Under the pieces are notes generated by a model. That model was not told the DNA's origin. It did no database searches and was given only the letters and a program-made list of their open reading frames with translations. Position numbers and translations under genes: made by a program. From Gerris lacustris (Eukaryota; Arthropoda; Insecta; Hemiptera; Gerridae): a stretch of DNA of 64,000 nt. Where the stretch lies: assembly GCA_951217055.1 (NCBI GenBank), contig OX578278.1, positions 44,095,574 through 44,159,573 on the forward strand. The letters run 5' to 3'. Numbering within the stretch: position 1 is the first letter of the stretch; every line of letters starts with the position of its first letter. Shown here piece after piece: positions 60,201 to 64,000 of the stretch.

Positions 60201-60687
60201 CACAAAAGGGCGCGCCCACCGCCAGATCTATGAGTCCTGGAGATCCTGATAAAATTATGTTTAGAAGATACTGCTCTGTTCTTTCGTCATAAGCCACGTC
60301 TTCGCTCCAACAAGACTGTTCCGTCGAGGAGTAGGATCTTCCTTTCGGGCAGCACTTTCTTAGTCTATTTATATCCGGTACGGCGAACGTCTTTTCCGAA
60401 GTCACATCTCCCATGCATATCAAACCTATAAACGTTCTTTTTTGTTCACAGTAATCTGTGCAGGACACTTGCACGTCACGGTCGGCATGGATCATTTCCG
60501 TTTCGCAATTCGGCATTCCGTAGGTGATATTGGCGTAGGACCACGCGTAATTGCCCGGGACGCACATCTTGTCCACGGTGATAGTAAGACCCTGGGGGCA
60601 GCATTTCACGACGGACTCTACTACGGCGGCGCCTAGGACAACGGGAAGGCAAGAGACCAGATAGGAGGCAGCCGCCACGCCGCCCAT
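14820..60687 (-). CDS. Methuselah-like GPCR gene, four joined coding exons, 3' part missing
   Basis: Family B (secretin/Methuselah-like) seven-helix receptor expected at the plasma membrane; the ligand is unknown. The gene model joins 59445-60687, 47054-47132, 22153-22331 and 14820-14991. All junctions have GT/AG ends and matching phases (1, 2, 1, 2), giving 557 complete codons plus two bases. Residues from the ATG: signal peptide about 1-25, cysteine-rich ectodomain to about 340, TM1 about 345-371, TM2 about 381-402, TM3 about 417-438, TM4 about 457-480, TM5 about 506-530. Cys411 before TM3 and Cys497 in the second extracellular loop are placed for the usual class B disulfide. The introns are about 12.3, 24.7 and 7.2 kb and packed with repeats. 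The reading frame is intact with no internal stop, so this looks like a functional gene. TM6, TM7 and the C-terminal tail were not located. Subfamily assignment within Methuselah-like receptors is not possible here. Confidence 0.9.
15461..16164 (+). mobile_element. AGGGTCCGTAGGC-ended MITE, copy A
   Basis: The ends AGGGTCCGTAGGC (15461-15473) and GCCTACGGACCCT (to 16164) are perfect 13-base inverted repeats 704 bp apart. The interior includes GACGGACGGACAGACACACG and a phrase near 16045, CCAAATTTCAAAGTGATCGG. Copy B at 62802-63612 is highly similar, and similarity continues about 38 bases left of the first repeat (AATAAACAGGTCAAG). The open frames across it are shared by both copies but look non-coding. 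Confidence 0.75.
16871..16945. repeat. 25-bp minisatellite, three units
   Basis: Three consecutive 25-bp units of the form TTACCGGTACTTGTA..GATAAGRG at 16871-16895, 16896-16920 and 16921-16945, with related half-units upstream to about 16823. The interior GGTACC-like symmetry makes each unit partly palindromic. Confidence 0.75.
17630..17845 (-). repeat. Interspersed repeat with CTTCAGAACG and CCACACTAATT ends (internally deleted)
   Basis: Begins CCTACCGAAGGTAACGG, contains GTTCTGAAGAACG and GAAATCGGAGTC, and ends GCTATGTGGCACACTAATTG. The same set of blocks, in the opposite order, makes up 50441-50815 and parts of 56551-57330 and 62716-64000; a fragment of the CCACACTAATTGG end lies at 1505-1560. 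No terminal inverted repeats or coding sequence, so the class is unknown. Confidence 0.6.
18901..19690. repeat. Interspersed repeat, copy 2, carrying a MITE insertion
   Basis: Same repeat as 3405-4060, interrupted at 19335-19510 by a small TA-flanked MITE. Outside the insertion the two copies run in parallel (GAGATCCGTTGTACAAAGAT before it, GTTGTCATTTATG after it). Confidence 0.7.
19335..19510. mobile_element. GC-rich MITE with internal palindromic tandem repeats
   Basis: A 176-bp element beginning AAGGTGGTGACACAC and ending GTGTGTCTCCGCCTT, flanked by TA on both sides. Its inverted ends extend about 42 bases and include GAGCATTCGCCCCGAATGAG. Between them, three direct units of about 22 bp (GAATGAGCATGCGTTCGCCC and variants) stand in tandem from 19367. 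An empty target (CCTTTTATTG) exists in the related repeat near 3868. Confidence 0.85.
22153..22331 (-). CDS. Receptor exon 3: ICL2, TM4, ECL2
   Basis: A 179-base exon with a TTTTTTAG acceptor (22332 onward) and a TCTG/GTAAAA donor. It completes the split glycine codon and reads GSLRSPVGGRSRAWRRFLFY, then SLFAWGLPSLVSAVTLFAEF (TM4), then a loop with YLPEEFKPDIVKIACFFS. The RFLFYSLFAWG.P pattern matches TM4 of Methuselah-like receptors, and the loop cysteine is the expected disulfide partner of the cysteine before TM3. One base is left over for the next exon. Confidence 0.92.
22628..22845. mobile_element. hAT-like MITE with 8-bp target duplication
   Basis: A 218-bp segment flanked by the perfect direct repeat ATTTTGAC (22620-22627 and 22846-22853). 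CTTTTATAGAAAAGGGCCCC near the left end faces GGGGCCCCTTTTCTATAAGA near the right end. The terminal few bases are less symmetrical (GGCACT against AGTACCTACC). It lies about 300 bases from the exon 3 acceptor. Confidence 0.7.
27856..27957. repeat. 34-bp minisatellite, three units (repeated at 34086-34187)
   Basis: Three head-to-tail copies of a 34-base unit starting CAGTTTAACACTGTTTTCTA. The first 13 bases of the unit are themselves nearly palindromic (CAGTTTAACACTG). Duplicated with the surrounding 6.2-kb block. No unique spacers, so not a CRISPR-type array. Confidence 0.9.
30546..31333. mobile_element. Fold-back TIR element (duplicated at 36775-37562)
   Basis: Starts CAGGGTGTCCCAGCAAATAT next to a TA and ends with the inverse, ATATTAGCTGGGACA. 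The arms are about 250 bases and pair through GAACAGCGAAATATCTC, the GAAAACCGCATCT/AGATGCGGTTTTC block and AAGCCATATTTTTTAGAT. The middle holds a poly-A run (about 31003-31029). The right terminus has lost its last bases. The ends suggest a Tc1/mariner-type MITE. Confidence 0.75.
33290..33420 (+). repeat. LINE 3'-tail-like segment (duplicated at 39519-39649)
   Basis: GC-richer stretch with AAGAGCCGTGCCCCAGAGGA and AACGTGCCAATAGCTGCA. The 'GCCGTGCCCCAG..GGAACGTG' phrase is familiar from the 3' ends of arthropod LINEs. The 97-codon frame starting at 33369 runs through it and then through low-complexity sequence, and does not look like a protein. Confidence 0.35.
33915..40132. repeat. Direct tandem duplication, unit 2 (6218 bp)
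   Basis: Second unit, beginning GAGACAAAGGTTTTAAACAT and ending CGTACATTCTGA. An 11-base filler (33904-33914, GACAAATTCAA) separates the units. Near-identity means a very recent duplication or an assembly artefact of two haplotypes placed in series. Confidence 0.95.
36775..37562. mobile_element. Fold-back TIR element, copy in duplication unit 2
   Basis: Same element as 30546-31333, carried along in the tandem duplication. Not an independent insertion. Confidence 0.75.
40141..40869. mobile_element. TCCAGGAGATAGCG fold-back element, short copy
   Basis: Starts TCCAGGAGATAGCG and ends with the inverse CCATCTTCTGGA. The two halves are inverted copies of one another almost throughout: GACTAACATCAAGCTAGAAT faces ATTCTAGCTTAATGTTAGTC, and CAAGATCCTGAGTACAAAAT faces ATTTTGTACTCAGGATCATG. 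The centre is near 40440. No coding sequence. The longer relative is at 54085-56283. No target duplication was found. Confidence 0.8.
42115..42199. repeat. 14-bp minisatellite, about six units
   Basis: Consecutive variants of GACGGTGATTTTGT. Read on the minus strand, three units make a 14-residue period (KITV...KSPSQNH), so the apparent protein is a product of the repeat. Confidence 0.8.
43421..44550. mobile_element. 1.1-kb TIR element with TCTCACGTAAAAAGG ends
   Basis: TCTCACGTAAAAAGGCTTTA followed by GTTGGTATTGTAAA (43421-43455) faces TTTACAATACCAACG and CCCTTTTTACGTGAGA (44515-44549). The interior repeats a module three times in both orientations: GTGGGGTATCAAAT followed by AAAGGTATTG and GAGTAGAATAGAAATATATA (44149 and 44451), and inverted at about 43738. 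No real frame. Family unknown. Confidence 0.75.
45687..45771 (-). repeat. Penelope-like end fragment (CGAAAC / CTGATGAG motifs)
   Basis: On the minus strand, AATGAGTTCGAAACGTAGTC is followed 28 bases later by CTGATGAGGCCTACTCCGGT. CTGATGAG with a CCTAC/GTAGG hairpin and a CGAAAC box are the pieces found in hammerhead-type ends of Penelope-like elements, here in a different order. No coding sequence nearby. Tentative. Confidence 0.3.
46130..46380 (+). repeat. tRNA-derived SINE-like segment
   Basis: GGTCCGAGTTGGAATCCCGA (46148) resembles a tRNA B box (GGTTCGAATCC) with its following stem, followed by a GC-richer body and an AT tail. No clear A box, so probably 5'-truncated. Confidence 0.4.
47054..47132 (-). 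CDS. Receptor exon 2: TM3
   Basis: A 79-base exon bounded by a pyrimidine-rich acceptor ending in CAG (47133-47135) and a GG/GTGAGT donor (47048-47053). In the phase left by exon 1 it reads AFSVQFTFLAAFAWLNVIG, then FDIWWTF. The WLNVxxFDIWW block is the hallmark of the third helix of Methuselah-type receptors. It ends with two bases of a glycine codon. The exon is too short to stand out as an open frame by length; the splice signals and the family motif identify it. Confidence 0.9.
47207..47400 (+). mobile_element. tRNA-derived SINE
   Basis: TATAGCCGAGTGATTAGCGT (47219) is a good tRNA-type A box and GAGTTCGAATTC (47282) a good B box, about 48 bases apart, as in tRNA genes. They are followed by GTGGTGAGACATGGTTGACA, TGATGATCATATC and an A-rich end. 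It cannot be a functional tRNA because the clover-leaf arms do not pair. Related copies are at 49731-49870 and 53985-56345. Confidence 0.7.
47420..47760 (+). repeat. Interspersed repeat of the 'CCAAATTTCATTAAAATC' type
   Basis: Contains ACCATCCAAATTTCAT twice (47423 and 47567) and AAGGTTGAAATTTATATAGG, the modules shared with 50520-50640 and 56690-57130. Non-coding. Confidence 0.5.
48374..48429. repeat. 56-bp near-perfect palindrome
   Basis: The left arm starts CTGAAGAATTCCTCTTCTTT, the right arm ends AAAGAAGAGGAATTCTTCAG, and the centre is CCACGCTAGCGCGG. Of the 28 possible base pairs only one near the centre is mismatched. There is no spacer, so as DNA it could extrude a cruciform and as RNA it would form a 27-bp hairpin. 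Confidence 0.95.
48530..48930 (+). repeat. TE-like segment with a short ORF and an inverted GCAAAATGC block
   Basis: A 29-codon ATG frame (48530-48619, MSESSGFDENVENN...) is followed by a segment, 48700-48850, in which GTACGGTACGCAACTCGTGC and TTTTGCATTGC are mirrored by GCATGCAAAATGC and GCACTCGACGCGTAATGTAC. This looks like a repeat with inverted ends plus an ORF remnant. Family not recognised. Confidence 0.35.
49080..49650. other. GC-richer repeat-like segment
   Basis: Contains inverted phrases about AGGCAGCGCGAGTGGCATAG and GTAAACACTCACTGCCTTTT. Probably a degenerate element. The 79-codon frame here has no recognisable domain. Confidence 0.3.
49731..49870 (+). mobile_element. tRNA-derived SINE, diverged copy
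   Basis: TATTGCCGAGTTGTAATCGT (A box region, 49744) and CCTTCAAATCCC (B box, 49780) followed by AAAGAGGTGAGACATATCTC and CACACTGGTAATCACATGGA. Same body as the SINEs at 47207 and about 54000. Confidence 0.6.
50441..50815 (+). repeat. Interspersed repeat, AGTCTGCCAATTAGTG to CTTCGGTAAC
   Basis: Begins AGTCTGCCAATTAGTGTGGC, runs through AAGGTTGAAACTTATATGGG, GAAATCGGAGACATAAG and GTTCTTTAGAACG, and ends at a GTTACCTTCGGTAAC hairpin (about 50778). It is the most complete copy of the family also seen at 17630, 56551 and 62716. Confidence 0.6.
52390..53400. other. Mixed repeat DNA, no gene
   Basis: Includes a poly-G run next to CCACCCTGTA (about 52455), which resembles a mariner-type element end. 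A GC-rich patch follows (52506-52570, GCCAGCTTCGCCGGCGCC). After that come repeat phrases about ATCGAAATCGCCCAGTAGTTT (about 53317). Open frames here have no recognisable domain. Confidence 0.3.
53985..54084 (-). mobile_element. SINE, 3' part (split by the 54085-56283 insertion)
   Basis: The minus strand reads AGTTCGATC (B box), AAAGAGGTGAGATATTTTTC and CACACTGATGATCACGTG, matching the bodies of the SINEs at 47207 and 49731. The A-box half is on the far side of the inserted element. Confidence 0.65.
54085..56283 (+). mobile_element. 2.2-kb element with about 470-bp terminal inverted repeats
   Basis: Starts TCCAGGAGATAGCGTCC and ends with its inverse, ACTATCTCCTGGA. The inverted arms (about 54085-54560 and 55800-56283) contain matching blocks such as GACTAACATCAAGCTAG, CCGCGGGACATAGCTTGTAG, AACAGTTTGCC and GTCCACCAAAAA. 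The central kilobase carries a coding relic (54848-55090). It is the long relative of 40141-40869. It sits inside a SINE (halves at 53985-54084 and 56284-56345). No target duplication identified. Confidence 0.8.
54848..55090 (+). pseudogene. C-terminal relic of a repeat-borne arthropod protein
   Basis: The frame reads FSLEFVCRIYNKKNVNEGRR, then ELFLKSYKATGLDEKLINLP and PCERELMQHILRSIYIT, ending in CGWFKN. The order LE.FVC.+Y...VNE.R.ELF...., LPPC...L..HI.R..Y...I and a final GW is one I recall from an unnamed protein family that recurs in arthropod and other invertebrate repeats. No ATG precedes it and the upstream sequence is frameshifted, so it is a remnant. No function is known to me. Confidence 0.5.
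56284..56345 (-). mobile_element. SINE, A-box part (other side of the insertion)
   Basis: The minus strand reads TAGCCTAGTGGTTATCG (A box, 56327-56343) then ACTTGTCTGAAACCAAG. Together with 53985-54084 this makes one tRNA-derived SINE, broken between its A and B boxes. Confidence 0.65.
56551..57300 (+). repeat. Interspersed repeats of the AGTCTGCCA family, two partial copies
   Basis: AGTCTCAACTAGTGTGGTAC (56551) and AGTCTGCCAGTTTGCGTGGC (56799) are two starts of the same family, followed by CAGACGGTTGA, AAATTTCATCAAAATCGGAT and CCAGTAGTTTTTAGGATAAA. The shared end GTTCTTCAGAACGG is at 57256. Probably one copy inserted in, or tandem to, another. Confidence 0.55.
58690..58850 (-). repeat. Second copy of the CAGCAAA-ended small repeat
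   Basis: Reverse-orientation copy of the 4108-4280 repeat, sharing AGCCTGTCCTCGCCTTCGGC and the CAACAAGGCAGCAAAGGAAA end. It lies in the first receptor intron's right part, 0.6 kb left of exon 1. Confidence 0.6.
59445..60687 (-). CDS. Receptor exon 1: start, signal peptide, Cys-rich ectodomain, TM1-TM2
   Basis: The open frame extends upstream to a GTG at 60711, but an in-frame TGA lies two codons before that GTG. The first ATG, at 60687, is therefore chosen; it is followed by a hydrophobic leader (MGGVAAASYLVSCLPVVLG). The ectodomain carries three CCP-x-G modules (KCCPQG, RKCCPKG, RKCCPDG), a pattern known from Methuselah-family ectodomains. It also has several N-glycosylation sequons (NITY, NRSV, NCTK, NISV, NGSM, NTST). 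TM1 (VIQSVAMLVSCIFLFITLVV), the loop HQNIHGKTL and TM2 follow. The exon ends in TTCLIF plus one base at a TTTG/GTAAGA donor (59440-59445). Without splicing, the frame would close four codons later. The exon is markedly richer in GC than its surroundings, as expected for constrained coding sequence. Confidence 0.93.
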
Positions 60688-62700
60688 GACTCCACTGGAC
60701 CTGGCACCCACCCGTCACTCTATTATTACCCTCCCCCGCTCTCTGTTTACTATCGCCTCGATACACGCCGATACATTGTCTGGACAACAACCAATCACAT
60801 TACCCCCTCATCCGTCACACACAATGACACTTACCTCTTTACAACCACCTAGCAATAACAAGTCGAGACTTAAGGCTTAACTCTATTAAGAGAGAAAGGC
60901 ATCTTGATCGACAATTATTTCACTATCATGGTTACCCTTCGAATTTTAATTAGAAGTAAACACTTTAATAAAGTAAACCGTATCAAAACTTTCTTTTACA
61001 TAGAATAAATCTATAGATTAAAACAAGGACAATGGTAACGACAGAAAAAGACAAGTGATTGCAATGCGCTGCTATACTGTTGCTTAGTACTTTAATAACG
61101 TAAAATAAATAATGAAAAGGTTTAAGTCTACACCTAATTAAATTAACTCTCAAATTAATTTTATATTAACGGGTAAAAGTCTTTAACTGGAATTTCCTCT
61201 TTTTTCTCACATTACGGAATGTTGAATAGAAGAGATTAAAGTCAGACAGTTTACAAAGGTACAAACAAACCAACTAAAGCTTGCGTTGAAGTTAAATTTA
61301 GCACTTATCTATCGCAAAACTGTAAAAACCTATATCACTCATCACTTCAATTTGTTCCGAAATTTAAATAAACTACTAACTAACTAAATAATAAATAGAA
61401 ATAAAAGTAATAGATCCTTTTTTGAGTGTTTTGTGTCACCCGTTCACAACTGGTATATATTTCATACTATTTATACGAATAGAACTTTCTTTTATAGATT
61501 CTTGTCTATAACTGAACGTTATCTCTTTGGATAAAAAAAATGTAAGGAAATATAATATTATAAATGCTTCACAACCTATTCTCGATTTTATCTCAAACAA
61601 ACAATCTGATAGGGATTAGTCTTTGTATTTATAGGCAATATTTGCTGACTGCAAACTTTATTTAACTTGCTTGCTACCAGAAATTTACTTACTATATAAG
61701 ATACAATAACGATATTAATGTGTATCATATAGTATTGCCAAAATAAGAATGAAAATTAAAAATTTCATAACTTTTATGGTAACTTTTTATTTTTCACTAT
61801 CACGCTTAAGTGTAAGTCATAATGTTTTATTCAGGTTCACCGATACTCTTGATAAAATCAAAAACAAAAAAAAGATTATCTAAATTAATTAAAATGAAAT
61901 TATCTAAATCAATAATACATATTTCCTTTTCAATCGAACTACGGCGATTACCAATTGACAAAACGTGAATTTTATGTAATATGAATGTCGTCAAAAAACT
62001 ATTTTAAGATATACATACATAATATACTTGATGCAGGTCGTAATGAATATTTTCATTGCTTATGTTCATGTTTTCTTGAGTCTATTCTACAGTAATTTAT
62101 CAGTTTTATTTACTTATCTATGGCCATTTGGTTTTATACATATAACCGAAGTTTCCTAGGAAAAGTTCAAATATATAAGAGTATAAGATTTTAGATTGGA
62201 GGGTCAACCATAAGTGAAAAATTATTCTGAACTGGGTAAAACCTGTTATTGGTTTTAGTGAGTACAACGTGGCAATAAGTGCATGAGCACGTTTTCGTTT
62301 TAGGCACTATCCTGGCAAATTTGACCATTTTAAAAATTGATGCATATATGTAATTAAATATTAACTATTTCAATATTAGATATCAGGAGATTTTTTTTTT
62401 AAGTAAAAAAGTTTTATGATTGACAAGTTCGACAAAGGTTTGTACGATAAAGTGGTCGGAGACAATCTATAGACTACAGTACAGTGCAAGAGGGAAATAG
62501 TTGTAACATAACTTATTCCCATTTCATGCTGCCACCTTTGGACCAACTTGGTTTTTAGTTAGAGAACTAAATGTCCATTTATCAAACTCTATGTTTAACT
62601 TTTTCCATTAACGTCAAGCCTTTACAAAACTTACACAAGTAAATAGAAGCTAAAATTATAAAACAGCTCGTTAAAGTATTCCTATCGATTTTATTTAGAA
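60688..62700. other. 5' flank of the receptor gene
   Basis: Upstream (right-hand) DNA of the minus-strand receptor gene. The first 150 bases beyond the ATG are less AT-rich than the rest and contain an inverted CCAAT box (CCAAT on the plus strand at 60791-60795). No TATA box at a convincing distance and no transcription start can be fixed. A strong-looking donor (AG/GTAAGT on the minus strand near 60830) is present, but I found no suitable partner acceptor before the ATG. Beyond 60900 the DNA is plain AT-rich sequence in which I recognise no gene or repeat. Confidence 0.4.
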
Positions 62701-62715
62701 AAAGGTTATTAGAAT

Positions 62716-62774
62716 TTTGCTTCCCAGCTTATCAAAGGTAGCGGACGCATCAGAGGTAGGTGGTCATCAGAAAT
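62716..62774 (-). repeat. Left part of an interrupted AGTCTGCCA-family repeat
   Basis: TTGCTTCCCAGCTTATCAAAGG followed by TAGCGGACGCATCAGAGG corresponds to the start of the copy at 17625-17660. The sequence resumes after copy B of the AGGGTCCGTAGGC element. Confidence 0.5.
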
Positions 62775-63612
62775 AAACAGGTCAAGTGTCAGCACACAGC
62801 GAGGGTCCGTAGGCCACACTATATAGTGTTTAACTGTAAAGTGTATAAACAGTGTTTTTTTAAAATGCTAAAAAGCTTACTTTGAACAATTCTAAGGGTC
62901 TGATATTCTCAAAACACATAAACAAACTTCTGATAAAGTATTATTTTGCCACTGAACTGGACTACAACCATATAAATACATCGTAAAGATAGTTATAAAA
63001 AAACGTATTTTGTCAATAAAAAAAAATTAATAATTTTTTAGAAATTTCCAAAAAGTGGTATCTTTACTTTTGGTCGAAGAATGTTCAGGAATTATTTCAG
63101 ATTTTTTGCACTTCACATAAGCGAGATAGAGGGGGGGGGGGACACGTTTCACACCTACTTCAAACTTGCCTACGCTCGCCCTATCAAACTTATATACATT
63201 ATTCGACCAAAAGTAAAGATACCACTTTTTGGAAATTTCTAAAAAAATATTATTTTATTTTTTATTGACAAAATACGTTTTTTTATAACTATGGTCTTTA
63301 CGATGTATTTATATGGTTATATCCAAAGAATTATATATTTTTGTAATCAGCTCGACGTACCCTTTTATATGATACCCCTCACGGTGTCGAAAAAAAAAAA
63401 AAAATTAACCCTTAAGTTTTTTTACCCTAATTTTTTTGAAAAATATTTTTTTTTTCGCTATATTTTGAAAATATGTGGGTAGGTACAAGACACATACATG
63501 CCAAATTTCAAAGTGATCGGACGAAAGGTGTAGCCGTGAGAGCACGCGAGAGGACAGACGGACAGACACACGCAGGAAAATATAAGGGTCCTTGGTTTTG
63601 CCTACGGACCCT
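62775..63612 (+). mobile_element. AGGGTCCGTAGGC-ended MITE, copy B, with internal inverted duplication
   Basis: Highly similar to copy A (15461-16164); the inverted ends are at 62802-62814 and 63600-63612, and similarity starts about 27 bases earlier. Unlike copy A it has an extra internal segment, 63198-63321, that is the reverse complement of 62966-63085 (AATTTCCAAAAAGTGGTATC faces GATACCACTTTTTGGAAATT). This makes a hairpin with arms of about 120 bases. Confidence 0.75.
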
Positions 63613-64000
63613 AAAAACTAATTCTTTATGTCTCCAATTTCAAAAATTCCTCGACAGAAATCCGTTTCAGACATCAGTTGGCTTTTTTGGTCTTATGTCC
63701 ATCTTAACAGATGGACACAATTAACATCTGTCGCTTTTTGGCTTCTTCTGTTTGTCTGTTCAACATTTTTTGCAACCAGATCTTAAAAGCTAGAGGTGCG
63801 ATTTCAAGGAAATTTGGATGATAGTTCATGATTAGCCCATTGTTGGTCCCATATTAATTTAAACTTTCTGCGCACAATTTTCATTGAATCAAACTAAATG
63901 TAACTCCACTGGGGATCGAAACAACAACAACTATGTTATATTAACATAGTTGATAATTATATCTTTAAAAGTGATTTTGTAAAAATTGGATGGTTTTTCA
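63613..64000 (-). repeat. Right part of the interrupted AGTCTGCCA-family repeat
   Basis: TTCTTTATGTCTCCAATTTC, GACAGAAATCCGTTTCAGAC and the later AAATTTGGATGATAG and CCATTGTTGGTCCCAT are family modules in reverse order. The copy runs off the window end. Confidence 0.55.

Noticed and set aside
60476..60790. Arg-rich 104-codon frame overlapping the receptor
   Set aside because: Same-strand shifted-frame shadow of the GC-richer receptor exon 1.
60829..60835. Strong donor AG/GTAAGT upstream of the receptor ATG, hinting at a 5' UTR intron
   Set aside because: No plausible acceptor between it and the ATG; any intron would be under 130 bases without a pyrimidine tract.

Overview
The window looks like AT-rich insect nuclear DNA. 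The clues are a spliced Methuselah-type receptor gene with multi-kilobase introns, tRNA-derived SINEs, LINE, mariner and hAT relics, many miniature inverted-repeat elements, and no operon-like or prokaryotic gene organisation. The repeat styles fit a hemipteran or a related insect, but I cannot name the species from sequence alone.

The main gene is on the minus strand. It is a Methuselah-like family B G-protein-coupled receptor whose exons I could join by consistent splice phases: 59445-60687 (start codon, signal peptide, cysteine-rich ectodomain, TM1-TM2), 47054-47132 (TM3), 22153-22331 (TM4) and 14820-14991 (TM5). It spans at least 46 kb. The exon or exons for TM6, TM7 and the tail were not found and should lie left of 14820 or outside the window. 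A second, independent gene candidate is a single-exon 97-codon secreted peptide on the plus strand (10084-10377). It has a signal peptide, no cysteine, an amphipathic lysine/glutamate-rich helix, a polyadenylation signal and a tight cluster of GATA sites just upstream. It sits beside, or inside, the 3' part of the receptor gene.

Everything else is transposable-element debris and simple sequence. Region 1-14.8 kb: a deleted mariner-like element (936-1488), a hAT-type element (2201-3116) containing a nested retroelement fragment with a perfect 15-bp target duplication, LINE reverse-transcriptase relics (about 5.9, 7.4-8.5 and 9.0-9.6 kb), a long TA microsatellite, the peptide gene and a roughly 500-bp palindrome (12166-12670). 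Intron 3 (15-22 kb): an AGGGTCCGTAGGC-ended element, a 25-bp minisatellite, and a GC-rich TA-flanked MITE whose empty site is visible in a related repeat at about 3.86 kb. Intron 2 (22.3-47 kb): a hAT-like MITE, a direct tandem duplication of about 6.22 kb (27685-33903 and 33915-40132) that looks identical except for one homopolymer base, a fold-back element directly at its edge, a TIR element at 43.4-44.5 kb and SINE/Penelope-like fragments. Intron 1 (47.1-59.4 kb): SINEs, a 56-bp near-perfect palindrome, and a 2.2-kb element with long terminal inverted repeats inserted between the two halves of a SINE. Right flank (60.7-64 kb): the receptor 5' region and a second AGGGTCCGTAGGC element nested in another interspersed repeat.

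The receptor and the peptide are the only two loci I would call genes. No functional link between them can be shown from sequence. The repeats supply many inverted structures inside the receptor introns.
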